The notes below the pieces were generated by a model. That model was not told the DNA's origin. It made no database searches and worked only from the letters and a program-made list of their open reading frames with translations. Of a stretch of DNA of 45,345 nucleotides, positions 15,756 through 25,228 are shown one piece after another (within the stretch, counting starts at the first letter, position 1; every line of letters starts with the position of its first letter). The translations under genes were made by a program, and so were the position numbers. The stretch covers positions 1 through 45,345 of the forward strand of contig JAJDOB010000024.1 in the NCBI GenBank assembly GCA_022340385.1. The letters are read 5' to 3'. Source of the stretch: Rhodobacter sp. Lineage in GTDB: Bacteria > Pseudomonadota > Alphaproteobacteria > Rhodobacterales > Rhodobacteraceae.

Positions 15756-16352
15756 ATGTCCGCAATCGACACCCTGAAATCGGAAATCACCGCCTGCACC
15801 GCCTGCGCGGATCGGTTTGCCGCCACGGCCAGCGCGCACGGCCCGAACCCGGTCGTGTGGTTCGGCGCGCAGGCACGCATTCTGATCTGCGGGCAGGCAC
15901 CGGGAATGCGGGTGCACAAGTCCGGGGTGCCGTTCGACGACCCGTCCGGCGACCGGTTGCGCGACTGGCTGGGACTGTCGCGCAACGATTTCTATGACCG
16001 CGCCCGTGTGGCCATCGTGCCGATGGCATTCTGCTTTCCGGGTTATGACGCCCGCGGATCCGATCTGCCGCCGCCAAGGATTTGCGCTGACACCTGGCGG
16101 GGCAGGGTGATGGACGCCCTGCCCGAAGCGGCCCTGACCCTGCTGATTGGCGGCCACGCGCAGAAATGGCACCTGAAAACCGGATCCGGCGTCACCGAAA
16201 CCGTCGCCGAGTGGCGCAATTACGCCCCGGCCCGATTCCCGTTGCCGCATCCAAGCTGGCGCAACACCGGCTGGTTGAAGAAAAACCCGTGGTTCGAGTC
16301 CGAACTGCTGCCGGTCCTGCGCGACCGGGTACAGGCGGTGCTGGATGGCTGA
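15756..16352 (+). CDS. Uracil-DNA glycosylase family protein
   Basis: A 198-aa protein. Motif 1 is LICGQAPGMRVHKSGVPFDDPSGDRLRDWLGL (residues 43-74; GQAPG at 46-50 plus the GxPFxDxSG region) and motif 2 is PHPSWRN (164-170), the arrangement of family 4/5-like UDGs. An N-terminal CTACADR may contribute to a metal site, but four iron-sulfur cysteines are not evident. The long frame opens at 15600, but ATG 15756 is chosen because homology begins with SAIDTLKSEITACTAC. It ends inside the start of the SseB gene (8-bp overlap). DNA-repair activity is probable; substrate not shown. Confidence 0.82.
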   Translation: MSAIDTLKSEITACTACADRFAATASAHGPNPVVWFGAQARILICGQAPGMRVHKSGVPFDDPSGDRLRDWLGLSRNDFYDRARVAIVPMAFCFPGYDARGSDLPPPRICADTWRGRVMDALPEAALTLLIGGHAQKWHLKTGSGVTETVAEWRNYAPARFPLPHPSWRNTGWLKKNPWFESELLPVLRDRVQAVLDG

Positions 16353-17121
16353 CACCGCGCTGGACCTTGCCCATGCCGAGATGGACTCAGGCTCGCAGAC
16401 CGCGCGGTTGCGGTTCTATGAACGCCTTGCGGATGCAGAGCTTTTCGTGCTGCTGGCGGCAGAGCCCGATGGCGACCGGATCGCGCCGGAAACCTTCGAG
16501 ACCGACGATGGCAGCTATGTTCTGGGCTTTGACCGCGAGGATCGGCTGGCGCAGTTTGTCGGCCGGACCGCGCCCTATGCCGCCCTTTCGGGGCGCGCGC
16601 TTGCTGCGATGCTGGCCGGGCAGGGGCTTGGTCTGGGGCTGAACCTTGACGTCGCGCCCTCGTCGATACTGATCCCGGCGTCCGCCGTGGACTGGCTGAA
16701 TGAAACGCTTGGCAATCGCCCGGCGCGTATCGACGCGCAACCTGTCAGCATCGCGGCCCCGCATGGCCTGCCAGAGGCGTTGCTGACCAGCCTCGACGCA
16801 AAGCTGGCGACCATGGCCGGGCTCGCCCGCATGGCGTATCTGGTGTCGGTTACCTATGCCCCTGCGCGGCCCGGGCATTTGCTGGCTTTCATCGGGGCGG
16901 TGCCGCAGGCCGCATCGGCGCTGTCGCAGGCGGTCGGCGAGGCACTGACATTCTCTGGGCTGGAAGCCGGCGAACTCGACGTCGGGTTCTTCGATCCCTC
17001 TGACCCGATCGCGGCGAAACTGGCCCGGGTCGGATTGCGGTTCGACCTGCCGGAACCGGAACCGGCCGCGCAACGTTCGGCCCCGGGCATGGACCCGGAC
17101 AGACCGCCGAAACTGCGCTGA
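16345..17121 (+). CDS. SseB family protein
   Basis: A 258-aa soluble protein. Residues about 1-130 read as an SseB N-terminal domain: an AxxxLxxAxxxxxxDP-like start, RLRFYERLADAELFVLLAAE, then GSYVLGFDREDRLAQFVGRTAPYAALSGRALAAML and GLGLNLDVAPSSILIPASAVDWL. The second half (LPEALLTSLDAKLATMAGLARMAYLVSV ... GALTFSGLEAGELDVGFFD) resembles an SseB C-terminal-type fold. The biological role of SseB proteins outside enterobacterial virulence is unclear. It overlaps the UDG-like gene by 8 bp, so the two are co-expressed. Confidence 0.8.
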   Translation: MADTALDLAHAEMDSGSQTARLRFYERLADAELFVLLAAEPDGDRIAPETFETDDGSYVLGFDREDRLAQFVGRTAPYAALSGRALAAMLAGQGLGLGLNLDVAPSSILIPASAVDWLNETLGNRPARIDAQPVSIAAPHGLPEALLTSLDAKLATMAGLARMAYLVSVTYAPARPGHLLAFIGAVPQAASALSQAVGEALTFSGLEAGELDVGFFDPSDPIAAKLARVGLRFDLPEPEPAAQRSAPGMDPDRPPKLR

Positions 17122-17141
17122 CGCCCGCGGGGGCGCCCGCC

Positions 17142-17960
17142 TCAATCCCCCAGTTTGGCGTGCACCTCTGCCAGATCGATCTCGCCGATCGGCATCTTGT
17201 TTCCCGGATTCTCGAAATCATACTTGAACACGTGGAAATCGCGTTTGTAGATTTCATAGACCAGGTGCATCGACAAATCGTCGAAATAATCCTCGACCGG
17301 GTGCAGCCGCTTGGGCCCGTGCCCCTCGGATTCGTTGAACCGCGGGATCGTCGCCAGATCGACCTTGTTCTTCAGTTTCACCGCGTCCAGCACATGCTGC
17401 ATGCCTTCGTTGAATGCTTCGGTGTGGACGATGTGATCGTACCGGCCGCCGTTCACGATGAAGGTCGACACATGGCCCGACATGGCAGACCAGTGAATGT
17501 CGGGGTCCATCGGGCGGCGCCAGCGGATGGTGTCGCGGGCAAACAGCAGGAAGCGGCGGAACGACTTGATCTGGTCGAATTCGTCCTTGCCATCCTCGCC
17601 GCCGACTTCGATTCCGTATTTCTGCACCAACAGGGGCACCAGCGATCCGCGATAGCGTTTGCCGTTGCGCTGGATGCCGCAAATCTTGTCGAAGAACGAA
17701 CTGAGGATCCGCGTGTAGGGGTTGCGCACGCAGGTAAAGGCATAGGATTTGTGCTTTTGCACATTGTGGGTGATTTTCGGCTGGCTCGCCTCGATTGCCC
17801 ATTTGTGCAGGCCCGACGTGGCGTCATGGATGTCGCCGTCGAAAAATTCGCCGTGATCGGAATAGTACATGATCTGCCCGATGGTCGAGCAGGCGCACTT
17901 GGGAACAACACGATAGACGATGTTCTCACTCTCAGTCATCCACGTGCCGGGAAAACCCAT
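17142..17960 (-). CDS. Sulfotransferase family protein (HNK-1/carbohydrate type)
   Basis: A 272-aa PAPS-dependent sulfotransferase. The 5'-phosphosulfate loop is RVVPKCACSTIGQIMY (residues 17-32) and the 3'-phosphate site is CVRNPYTRILSSFFDKI (77-93; Arg79 and Ser88). This C-A-C-S-T form is typical of the Sulfotransfer_2 family, which sulfates glycans. AGGAGG nine bases before ATG 17960 fixes the start. There is no signal peptide, so it acts in the cytoplasm. It is divergent from a GT14-type glycosyltransferase, which suggests joint work on a cell-surface polysaccharide. Confidence 0.9.
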   Translation of the reverse strand: MGFPGTWMTESENIVYRVVPKCACSTIGQIMYYSDHGEFFDGDIHDATSGLHKWAIEASQPKITHNVQKHKSYAFTCVRNPYTRILSSFFDKICGIQRNGKRYRGSLVPLLVQKYGIEVGGEDGKDEFDQIKSFRRFLLFARDTIRWRRPMDPDIHWSAMSGHVSTFIVNGGRYDHIVHTEAFNEGMQHVLDAVKLKNKVDLATIPRFNESEGHGPKRLHPVEDYFDDLSMHLVYEIYKRDFHVFKYDFENPGNKMPIGEIDLAEVHAKLGD

Positions 17961-18108
17961 ATGTACTCGCCTCCTGTTGCCGATCTCTGCCGAATTCGCG
18001 GATCAGACATATTTGCGCAGAAAAGAGCAAAGAAACTCTGTTTTTTCAATGGCTGTTCACGATAACTATGCAAACAGTTCGTCGTAGCCCGGAGCAAACG
18101 TTTCAAGA

Positions 18109-19686
18109 ATGGCAAAAATCGCATTTATTTTGCTCTGCCACAAGGAGCCAGAGTCGATCATTCGGCAGGCGCAGCGCCTTACGGCAATGGGCGAATGCAT
18201 CGCGATCCACTTTGAAGGACGGGCAAACCCGGACCATTTCGCGCTGATCAGCGAAAAGCTGCGCTGCAACCCGAATGTCGTCTTCACAGAGCGTCGGGTG
18301 AAATGCGGCTGGGGCGAATGGTCCCTGGTCGAAGCGACGCTGCTGGCGGTCGAGGCGGCGGTCAACGCGTTTCCGCGTGCCACGCATTTCTACATGCTGT
18401 CGGGCGATTGCATGTCGATCAAATCAGCGAATTACGCGCATCGCTTCCTTGACAGCGAAGATGTCGACTATGTCGAAAGCTTCGATTTCTTCGCTTCCGA
18501 CTGGATCAAGACCGGGATGAAGGGCGACCGGCTACACTACCGGCACGTCTTCAACGAGCGCAAGCACAAGTTCCTGTTCTACGCCTCGGTCAACATCCAG
18601 CGCCGGCTTGGGCTGTCGCGCAAGGTGCCGTCTGATCTGCAGGTGATGATCGGCTCGCAATGGTGGTGCCTGCGCCGCCGCACGGTCGAATGGATTCTGG
18701 AGTTCTGCGAAAAGCGCACCGATGTCATGCGGTTCTTCCGCACCACATGGATCCCGGACGAGACGTTCTTTCAGACACTGGTGCCGCATCTGGTGCCCGC
18801 AAGCGAAATCCGCACCCGCACGCTGACCTTTCTGATGTTCACCGACTACGGCATGCCGGTGACATTCTACAACGACCACTACGATTTGCTGCTTAGTCAG
18901 GATTTCCTGTTTGCCCGGAAAATCTCGCCCGGGGCACGACAACTGAAAAAGCGGCTTGGCGAATTGTTCGCCAGCGAGCAGTCGGATTTCAAGATTTCCA
19001 ACGAGGGCGGCAGCCTGTTCAAGTTCCTGACCGGGCGCGGGCGGATCGGGCGGCGGTTTGCGCCACGGTTCTGGGAAACCGAATCCACCCTGGGGCGCGA
19101 ACGCGAGCTGCTGATCATCGTCTGCAAGAAATGGCACGTCGCCAAACGCCTGCTAGCGCGGGTCTGCGCGGCCACCGGGCTGCCCGGCATCGAATATCTG
19201 TTTGACGAGGAAGGCACGCCGCTCCCCGATCTCGGCGGCATTCAGTCGACCATCGAAAAGCGCACGCGCCATCGCCGGTCGCTGATGCGGATGCTGTTCG
19301 ACTATTACGATACCGACCGGATGGTGATCTGCCTTGACCCGAACGATATCGACCTGATGCGTGATTTCTATTCGGACCGCTCGACCACCAAGCTGCTGGA
19401 AATTCAGTGCGACTTCTCGGATGCCTATCTTGTCGGCCACGCCAGACGCGTCGGCCTTGCCGGCGAACGGACATCGCAGGACACGATAGACGTCCTGTTG
19501 CCGACGATCCGCAGCGACGTGGTTTTCGAAAGTGATCAGATTCGCGATGCAGGTTTCCCAAACATTTTCCGTATCCGCGAATCCGCGGGTGCCGATGTGA
19601 ACGCGGTGCCGCTGGCAAGGTTTCTTGACATACCCGAACAGCAGGCCCGCGAAATCACCGCCGAAGAAAACCTGTTCGTCGACTGA
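18109..19686 (+). CDS. GT14-like beta-1,6-N-acetylglucosaminyltransferase with C-terminal DUF5928-type domain
   Basis: A 525-aa protein. Residues about 1-260 match the core-2/I-branching (GT14) glycosyltransferase fold: AFILLCHKEPESIIRQAQRL, HFYMLSGDCMSIKS, IGSQWWCLRRRTVEWILEF and WIPDETFFQTLV. The remaining part (CKKWHVAKRLLARVCAATGLPGIEYLFDEEGTPLPDLGG ... QDTIDVLLPTI) corresponds to the DUF5928 region known from Rhodobacteraceae. There is no membrane anchor. It probably transfers a sugar onto an extracellular polysaccharide. The divergent sulfotransferase and the 148-bp shared upstream region (17961-18108) suggest a functional pair. Confidence 0.85.
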   Translation: MAKIAFILLCHKEPESIIRQAQRLTAMGECIAIHFEGRANPDHFALISEKLRCNPNVVFTERRVKCGWGEWSLVEATLLAVEAAVNAFPRATHFYMLSGDCMSIKSANYAHRFLDSEDVDYVESFDFFASDWIKTGMKGDRLHYRHVFNERKHKFLFYASVNIQRRLGLSRKVPSDLQVMIGSQWWCLRRRTVEWILEFCEKRTDVMRFFRTTWIPDETFFQTLVPHLVPASEIRTRTLTFLMFTDYGMPVTFYNDHYDLLLSQDFLFARKISPGARQLKKRLGELFASEQSDFKISNEGGSLFKFLTGRGRIGRRFAPRFWETESTLGRERELLIIVCKKWHVAKRLLARVCAATGLPGIEYLFDEEGTPLPDLGGIQSTIEKRTRHRRSLMRMLFDYYDTDRMVICLDPNDIDLMRDFYSDRSTTKLLEIQCDFSDAYLVGHARRVGLAGERTSQDTIDVLLPTIRSDVVFESDQIRDAGFPNIFRIRESAGADVNAVPLARFLDIPEQQAREITAEENLFVD

Positions 19687-19796
19687 TCCGGTGTGTCGGG
19701 CCTTGTTCGCGGCAAACGGATCGCTATCATGCGCCCCAAGCGGGTTAGCCCCACACACCATCTGAATCTGCGCACCATCTGAAGAAGAGCCGTTCA

Positions 19797-19979
19797 ATGC
19801 CCATCGAAGCCCCCGAAACCGAAATCATCAGCACCATGCGCGTGGCGTGCGACGGCGGCGAAGGCGCGCTGGGCCACCCGCGCGTCTGGCTGATGATCCC
19901 GCCCGATACCGGCTGGGTCGAATGCGGCTATTGCGACAAGAAATTCGTGCACGAGGATTTTGCCGAAAAGACCGGCTAG
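19797..19979 (+). CDS. CHCC zinc-finger protein (NDUFS6-like)
   Basis: A 60-aa protein of the zf-CHCC family, which includes the complex I accessory subunit NDUFS6. The zinc ligands are visible as Cys18, His27, Cys43 and Cys46 in [34 protein letters not shown]. The typical alphaproteobacterial length and sequence make it a confident small gene. It stands alone, facing the minus-strand gene 7 bp away. An association with respiratory complex I is inferred from the family, not from neighbours. Confidence 0.93.
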   Translation: MPIEAPETEIISTMRVACDGGEGALGHPRVWLMIPPDTGWVECGYCDKKFVHEDFAEKTG

Positions 19980-19985
19980 AACGCG

Positions 19986-20405
19986 TCAGCCGTCGCTCAC
20001 TGCACAATCAGGGCCGTTCATGAATTCGGTCAGCGGGTCGGGATCACTGGTGCTGACGTGGATGCTGTAACCGCCGAAGATACCGATATTCGCGGACTGT
20101 CCGGCAAAGGCGTCGGCAACTTTCGGCATCTCGGCGATATCGAAATTGCAGACCAGCTTTTGCGGTCCGAACGTGTCAAAGCGCACGCCACAGCGCCCGT
20201 CGACATTGCCCAGGATGGCGCGGTTCATGATTCCGCCCGCGATCGGCTCGCGAAAATCCTGATCGAATGCGGTGCAGCCGGTCAGTTTTTCCGCAAAGGC
20301 GGCAATTTCGCGTTTGGTTCGCAATCCGCCGAACTGGTAGACGTAAAGCCCGCCGCCCAGGGCGATCAGTACGATCAATACAACGGCTATACGAAGGATT
20401 TTCAT
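19986..20405 (-). CDS. Membrane-anchored or secreted protein of unknown function
   Basis: A 139-aa protein I do not recognise. Residues 4-23 (LRIAVVLIVLIALGGGLYVY) form a signal anchor, followed by a periplasmic domain with four cysteines (TGCTAFD, GRCGVRF, KLVCNFDI, PDCAVS) that could make two disulfides. ATG 20405 is chosen because AGGAGG lies five bases upstream; an earlier in-frame ATG (20426) has no ribosome site. It is transcribed divergently from polA. No function can be assigned. Confidence 0.8.
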   Translation of the reverse strand: MKILRIAVVLIVLIALGGGLYVYQFGGLRTKREIAAFAEKLTGCTAFDQDFREPIAGGIMNRAILGNVDGRCGVRFDTFGPQKLVCNFDIAEMPKVADAFAGQSANIGIFGGYSIHVSTSDPDPLTEFMNGPDCAVSDG

Positions 20406-20595
20406 GTCGGCCTCCTGTTTTGACACAATCGGGGCGCTGCCTGCGCCGGTTTGTCCCTGATAGGTCGTCCAACTGCGGTTCCCGGTTCAATCCCGCGATT
20501 TTAACGCAGACCGGTTGCATGAAAAACCGCATCTGGATGCGCGCATCGAAACATGCGATCTAATTCGCGACACCCTGAAGAGAGGAAACAGTGGA

Positions 20596-23397
20596 ATGGC
20601 CAGCAGTTTCGGAAAAGGCTGCCATCTTCATCTGATCGACGGCTCGGCGTTCATTTTCCGCGCCTACCATGCGCTGCCGCCGCTGACGCGCAAGTCCGAT
20701 GGTCTGCCGGTGGGCGCGGTGTCGGGCTTTGTGAACATGCTGTTCAAGTATATCGAAGACAACAAGGGCCCCGACGCGCCGACCCATGCGGCGGTGATTT
20801 TCGACAAGGGCAGCCACACGTTTCGCAACGACATCTATGACCAGTACAAGGCCAACCGCGAGGCGATGCCAGAGGATCTGCGCCCGCAGATGCCGCTGAC
20901 CCGCGACGCGACCCGCGCCTTCAACATCGCCTGTATCGAGAGAGAGGGATTCGAGGCCGACGACATCATCGCAACGCTGGCCCGTCAGGCGCGCGAGGCG
21001 GGCGGCGAGGTCACCATCATCAGTTCCGACAAGGACATGATGCAACTGGTCGGCGACGGCGTCGAAATGCTCGACGCGATGAAGAACAAGCGCATCGGCG
21101 TTGACGAGGTGATCGAAAAATTCGGGGTCAAACCGGACCGGGTGATCGACGTGCAGTCGCTGGCCGGCGACAGTGTAGACAACATACCCGGCGCGCCAGG
21201 CATCGGCGTCAAGACCGCCGCGCTGTTGATCAACGAATACGGCGATCTCGATGCGTTGCTGGAACACGCCGCAGAGATCAAGCAGCCCAAACGTCGCCAG
21301 ACCCTGATTGATTTCGCCGATCAGGTCCGCCTGTCACGGCGGCTTGTAACGCTGGATCAGAACATGGATCTGGATTTCGGGCTGGATGAGCTGGAGGTCA
21401 GGGAACCGGCCGCCGAACCCTTGCTGGAATTCCTGGCGTCGATGGAATTCCGCACCATCACCCGCCGGATATCCGAAATGCTGGGAGTCGAGGCGCCGGT
21501 GATCGAGGACAAGCCCCCCGCAACCGCCGAGGATGACCCGGCAGAGGCAGTGCCCTTTGACGCGGACAAATACGAATGCGTGCGCGATGCGGCGGCGCTG
21601 CAGGTCTGGATCGACCGGATCCGCAAACGTGGCTGGGTGGCGGTCGATACCGAAACCACCGGGCTCAACGAAATGCGCGCCGACCTGGTCGGGATTTCGC
21701 TGTGCGTGGAACCGGGACAGGCCTGTTACATCCCGCTGATCCACAAGGCCTCTGCCACCGACGACCTGTTCGGCTCTGATGATCTGGCAGAGGGGCAGAT
21801 GCCGCTGGATACCGCGCTTGCAATGCTGAAGCCGGTGCTACAGGACGATGCGGTTCTGAAAATCGGCCAGAACTTGAAATACGACGCCAAGATCCTTGCC
21901 CGCTACGGTATTGAAATCGCGCCGATCGACGACACGATGCTGATGTCCTACGCGATGCACGGCGGCACCCATAATCACGGCATGGACCTGCTGTCAGAAC
22001 GTTACCTTGGCCACGCGCCGATCCCGATCAAGCCACTGCTGGGGGCGGGAAAATCGGCGATCACCTTTGATCGGGTCGATATCGACAAGGCGGTGCCCTA
22101 TGCCGCCGAGGACGCAGATGTCACCCTGCGGCTTTGGCAGACGTTCAAGCCGCAATTGCACCGCGCCCGCGTGACGACCGTCTACGAAACGCTGGAACGC
22201 CCGATGGTGGCAGTGCTCAAGCGGATGGAAATGCACGGCATCAAGGTGGATCGCGACACGCTTAGCCGGATGTCGAACGCGTTCAGCCAGAAAATGGCCG
22301 GGCTCGAGGCGGAAATTCACGAAATGGCAGGCGAAACGTTCAATGTCGGCTCGCCCAAGCAACTGGGCGAGATCCTGTTTGACAAGATGGGTTTGCCCGG
22401 CGGCAAGAAAGGCAAGACCGGCGCCTATGCGACCGGCGTCGATGTGCTCGAGGATCTGGCGACCGAACATGAACTGCCGGGGCGTGTTCTGGATTGGCGG
22501 CAACTCAGCAAGCTGAAATCGACCTACACGGATGCGTTGCAAACGCATATCAACCCCGACACCGGCCGGGTGCATACATCCTATGCCATCGCCGGGGCGT
22601 CGACCGGGCGGCTGGCCTCGACCGACCCGAACCTGCAGAACATCCCCGTGCGCACCGAAGAGGGCCGCCGCATCCGCGAGGCATTTATCGCGGAACCGGG
22701 CCGGGTGCTGGTTTCCCTGGATTATTCCCAGATCGAACTGCGTATCCTGGCGCATATCGCGAAGATTCCCGAACTGAAACAGGCCTTTGCCGACGGGCTG
22801 GACATTCACGCCCTTACCGCGTCGGAAATGTTCGACGTGCCGCTTGACCAGATGACGCCGGAAATCCGCCGCAAGGCCAAGGCCATCAATTTCGGGGTGA
22901 TCTATGGCATTTCGGGCTTTGGGCTGGCGCGCAACCTGCGTATTCCGCGGGCCGAGGCGCAGGGATTCATCGACCGCTATTTCGAACGCTTCCCCGGAAT
23001 CCGCGCCTATATGGACGACACGATTGCCTTCGCCAAGGAACACGGGTTCGTGCAAACCCTGTTTGGCCGGAAGATCCACACGCCGGAAATCAACGCCAAG
23101 GGCCCGCATGCCGGATTTGCCCGCCGCGCCGCGATCAACGCGCCGATCCAGGGCACGGCCGCCGATGTCATCCGCCGCGCGATGATCCGCATGGATGCCG
23201 CGATTGCCGGGCTGCCCGCGAAGATGCTTCTGCAAGTCCATGACGAACTGATCTTCGAAGTAGAGCAAGGCGCGGTCGACGATACGATTGCGGCGGTGAA
23301 ATCCGTGATGGAAGGGGCCGCGCATCCGGCGGTGCATCTGGATGTGCCGCTGATTGTCGACGCCGGGCAGGGCGCCAACTGGGCCGAGGCGCACTGA
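20596..23397 (+). CDS. polA: DNA polymerase I
   Basis: A 933-aa three-domain enzyme for replication and repair. The 5'-3' exonuclease spans residues about 10-300 (HLIDGSAFIFRAYHALPP, EADDIIATLARQA, SSDKDMMQLV, DNIPGAPGIGVKTAA). The 3'-5' proofreading domain has the intact DTETTGL motif (Asp351, Glu353). The polymerase shows motif A LDYSQIELRI (Asp709), the O helix RRKAKAINFGVIYG with Phe766, and motif C QVHDELIFEV (Asp883). Start ATG 20596 matches the family N-terminus; the frame is open back to 20515. It is a single gene with a 168-bp upstream gap shared with the divergent small gene. Confidence 0.97.
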   Translation: MASSFGKGCHLHLIDGSAFIFRAYHALPPLTRKSDGLPVGAVSGFVNMLFKYIEDNKGPDAPTHAAVIFDKGSHTFRNDIYDQYKANREAMPEDLRPQMPLTRDATRAFNIACIEREGFEADDIIATLARQAREAGGEVTIISSDKDMMQLVGDGVEMLDAMKNKRIGVDEVIEKFGVKPDRVIDVQSLAGDSVDNIPGAPGIGVKTAALLINEYGDLDALLEHAAEIKQPKRRQTLIDFADQVRLSRRLVTLDQNMDLDFGLDELEVREPAAEPLLEFLASMEFRTITRRISEMLGVEAPVIEDKPPATAEDDPAEAVPFDADKYECVRDAAALQVWIDRIRKRGWVAVDTETTGLNEMRADLVGISLCVEPGQACYIPLIHKASATDDLFGSDDLAEGQMPLDTALAMLKPVLQDDAVLKIGQNLKYDAKILARYGIEIAPIDDTMLMSYAMHGGTHNHGMDLLSERYLGHAPIPIKPLLGAGKSAITFDRVDIDKAVPYAAEDADVTLRLWQTFKPQLHRARVTTVYETLERPMVAVLKRMEMHGIKVDRDTLSRMSNAFSQKMAGLEAEIHEMAGETFNVGSPKQLGEILFDKMGLPGGKKGKTGAYATGVDVLEDLATEHELPGRVLDWRQLSKLKSTYTDALQTHINPDTGRVHTSYAIAGASTGRLASTDPNLQNIPVRTEEGRRIREAFIAEPGRVLVSLDYSQIELRILAHIAKIPELKQAFADGLDIHALTASEMFDVPLDQMTPEIRRKAKAINFGVIYGISGFGLARNLRIPRAEAQGFIDRYFERFPGIRAYMDDTIAFAKEHGFVQTLFGRKIHTPEINAKGPHAGFARRAAINAPIQGTAADVIRRAMIRMDAAIAGLPAKMLLQVHDELIFEVEQGAVDDTIAAVKSVMEGAAHPAVHLDVPLIVDAGQGANWAEAH

Positions 23398-23586
23398 TCC
23401 AGGGCGTGCTGACCCGTGCCGCGGTTGATCGGTGACGATCCGGGAACAATCAGCACATCCAGCCCGCGCCAATGACTATCTTGGCAACTGTGGGCTGATT
23501 TTCGGGCCATTCCAATCGCGGTATAGTAGGGTTCTCGCATCGGCGCGCCACGCCGAATCCGGGGAAATCTGATCTGGGGGGCTGGA

Positions 23587-24324
23587 TTGGTCAAGGTTGG
23601 CACGGTTAACCACACCGCGAAAATCGCGCAACCTCTGCGCACGACAATGTATTTGCTGGCCCTGACAGGGCTGCTGGTCATGCTGAACGCTGCAACTGCC
23701 AGGGCGCAGCCGCCGCGCATTCTGGCGATGGGCGATTCGCTGATGGCGTCGCATTCGGTGTCCGGCCGGTCGATCGCCGACAATCTGCAGGCGATGCTGG
23801 GCGCGCGCGTTGTCGACCGGTCGGTCCTTGGCGCGCATATGATCTACAAACTGCCGATCACCGGCAGTCTGGGTCTCAGCATTCCGGCCCAGTTCCGGGG
23901 CGCCGACTGGGATTGGGTGGTGATGACCGGCGGCGGCAATGACCTGTGGCTTGGCTGCGGTTGCGCGCGGTGCGAACGCCGGATGAACCGCATGATCGCC
24001 AAGGATGGCACCCGGGGCGAAATTCCGAAACTGTTCGCCCGCATTCGCAAATCCGGCGCCCAGGTGCTTTACATCGGGTATCTGCGCAGCCCCGGCATCA
24101 TAACGCCGATCGAGCATTGCAAGGACGAGGGCGATGAACTGGAGGACCGCGTCGCGCGGCTGGCGTCCCGGATCGAGGGCGTGCATTACCTGTCGATGCA
24201 GGATCTGGTGCGCCCCGGCGATACCAGTTATTTCGCGCTCGACGGCATTCACCCGTCGGCCAAGGCCAGCCGCAGCATCGCCCTGCGTGTGGTGGCGTAT
24301 CTGAAAACGCTGACTCGGTTCTGA
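23587..24324 (+). CDS. SGNH/GDSL-family hydrolase, probably secreted
   Basis: A 245-aa protein from TTG 23587, or 225 aa from ATG 23647; the latter begins directly with the signal peptide (MYLLALTGLLVMLNAATARAQ). The block I motif is AMGDSLMASHS with nucleophile Ser, block III is GGGNDLWLGCG (Asn of the SGNH set), and block V is DGIHPSAKAS (Asp and His). A CGCARCERR cysteine cluster is unusual for the family. It is likely an esterase or lipase-like periplasmic enzyme; substrate unknown. It follows polA after 189 bp that contain no visible gene. Confidence 0.82.
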   Translation: MVKVGTVNHTAKIAQPLRTTMYLLALTGLLVMLNAATARAQPPRILAMGDSLMASHSVSGRSIADNLQAMLGARVVDRSVLGAHMIYKLPITGSLGLSIPAQFRGADWDWVVMTGGGNDLWLGCGCARCERRMNRMIAKDGTRGEIPKLFARIRKSGAQVLYIGYLRSPGIITPIEHCKDEGDELEDRVARLASRIEGVHYLSMQDLVRPGDTSYFALDGIHPSAKASRSIALRVVAYLKTLTRF

Positions 24325-24429
24325 CCCGGCCTTGACGCAAGGAAACGCTGTCATGTCGTGCGCCCTTCGGCGAGGCTTGGTTCGTGTCGCCCCCCTCGGG
24401 TGAACCCTGATCTCGAAGAAGGAAGTTTG

Positions 24430-25224
24430 ATGGCCGACCTGGACCTCTGCATTTCTGACCACGTGGCCGAGCTTTGCCTGAACCGGCCCGAACGCAAGAA
24501 CGCCCTGTCGCTGGATCTGTTCGAGGATCTGGCGTCGGCGGGCGAACGTCTGCGATCCGAACCCGGACTGCGCGCCGTGATCCTGCGCGGTGCGGGCGGC
24601 GATTTCTGCGCCGGGCTGGATCTGGACGTGATGCAAAGCCTCGCCGGACGTCTGGAAGAGATGCGCGAACGGCTGCTGAATCCGGCGGCGGGCGAAACCG
24701 CGAACTGGTTTCAGAAACCATGCCATGTCTGGCAGGAATTGCGGGTTCCGGTGATCGCGGCGATCGAGGGCGTGTGTCTGGGCGGCGGATTGCAACTGGC
24801 GCTGGCGGCGGATTTCCGGATTTGCCACCCCGAAGCCCGGCTGTCGATCATGGAAGCGAAATGGGGCATGATCCCGGATATGGGGATTACCCAGAATTTG
24901 CCGAAACTGATGCCGGCGGATCGCGCGAAAGAACTGATGATGACCGCGCGGATGATATCGGGCACAGAGGCGCTGGCCGAAGGTCTGGTGACGCGGCTGG
25001 CCGACGATCCGCTGGCAGCGGCACGCGAACTGGCAGAGACGCTGAAAGCGAAATCGCCCGATGCGATGGCCGGAATCAAGGCGCTTGTCGAACGGACCTG
25101 GACACTGGCGCCGGGGCAGGGGCTGGCCGTCGAGGCCGAGATTCAGGCGCCGATCATCGGCGCGCCCAACCAGATAGAGGCGGTGATGGCAAACATACAG
25201 AAACGCCCGCCCAGGTTTCGGTGA
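24430..25224 (+). CDS. Enoyl-CoA hydratase/isomerase (crotonase) family protein
   Basis: A 264-aa crotonase. Visible features are LNRPERKNALSLDLFEDL near the N-terminus, the oxyanion-hole stretch GAGGDFCAGLDLDVM, IAAIEGVCLGGGLQLALAADFRI, and SIMEAKWGMIPDMGITQNLPKLM. In that last segment an Asp occupies the site where classical hydratases keep the second catalytic Glu, so isomerase-type or other acyl-CoA chemistry is possible. AGAAGGAAG upstream of ATG 24430 sets the start, although the frame opens at 24358. It is convergent with the regulator gene, 4 bp away. Confidence 0.9.
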   Translation: MADLDLCISDHVAELCLNRPERKNALSLDLFEDLASAGERLRSEPGLRAVILRGAGGDFCAGLDLDVMQSLAGRLEEMRERLLNPAAGETANWFQKPCHVWQELRVPVIAAIEGVCLGGGLQLALAADFRICHPEARLSIMEAKWGMIPDMGITQNLPKLMPADRAKELMMTARMISGTEALAEGLVTRLADDPLAAARELAETLKAKSPDAMAGIKALVERTWTLAPGQGLAVEAEIQAPIIGAPNQIEAVMANIQKRPPRFR

Positions 25225-25228
25225 TCCG

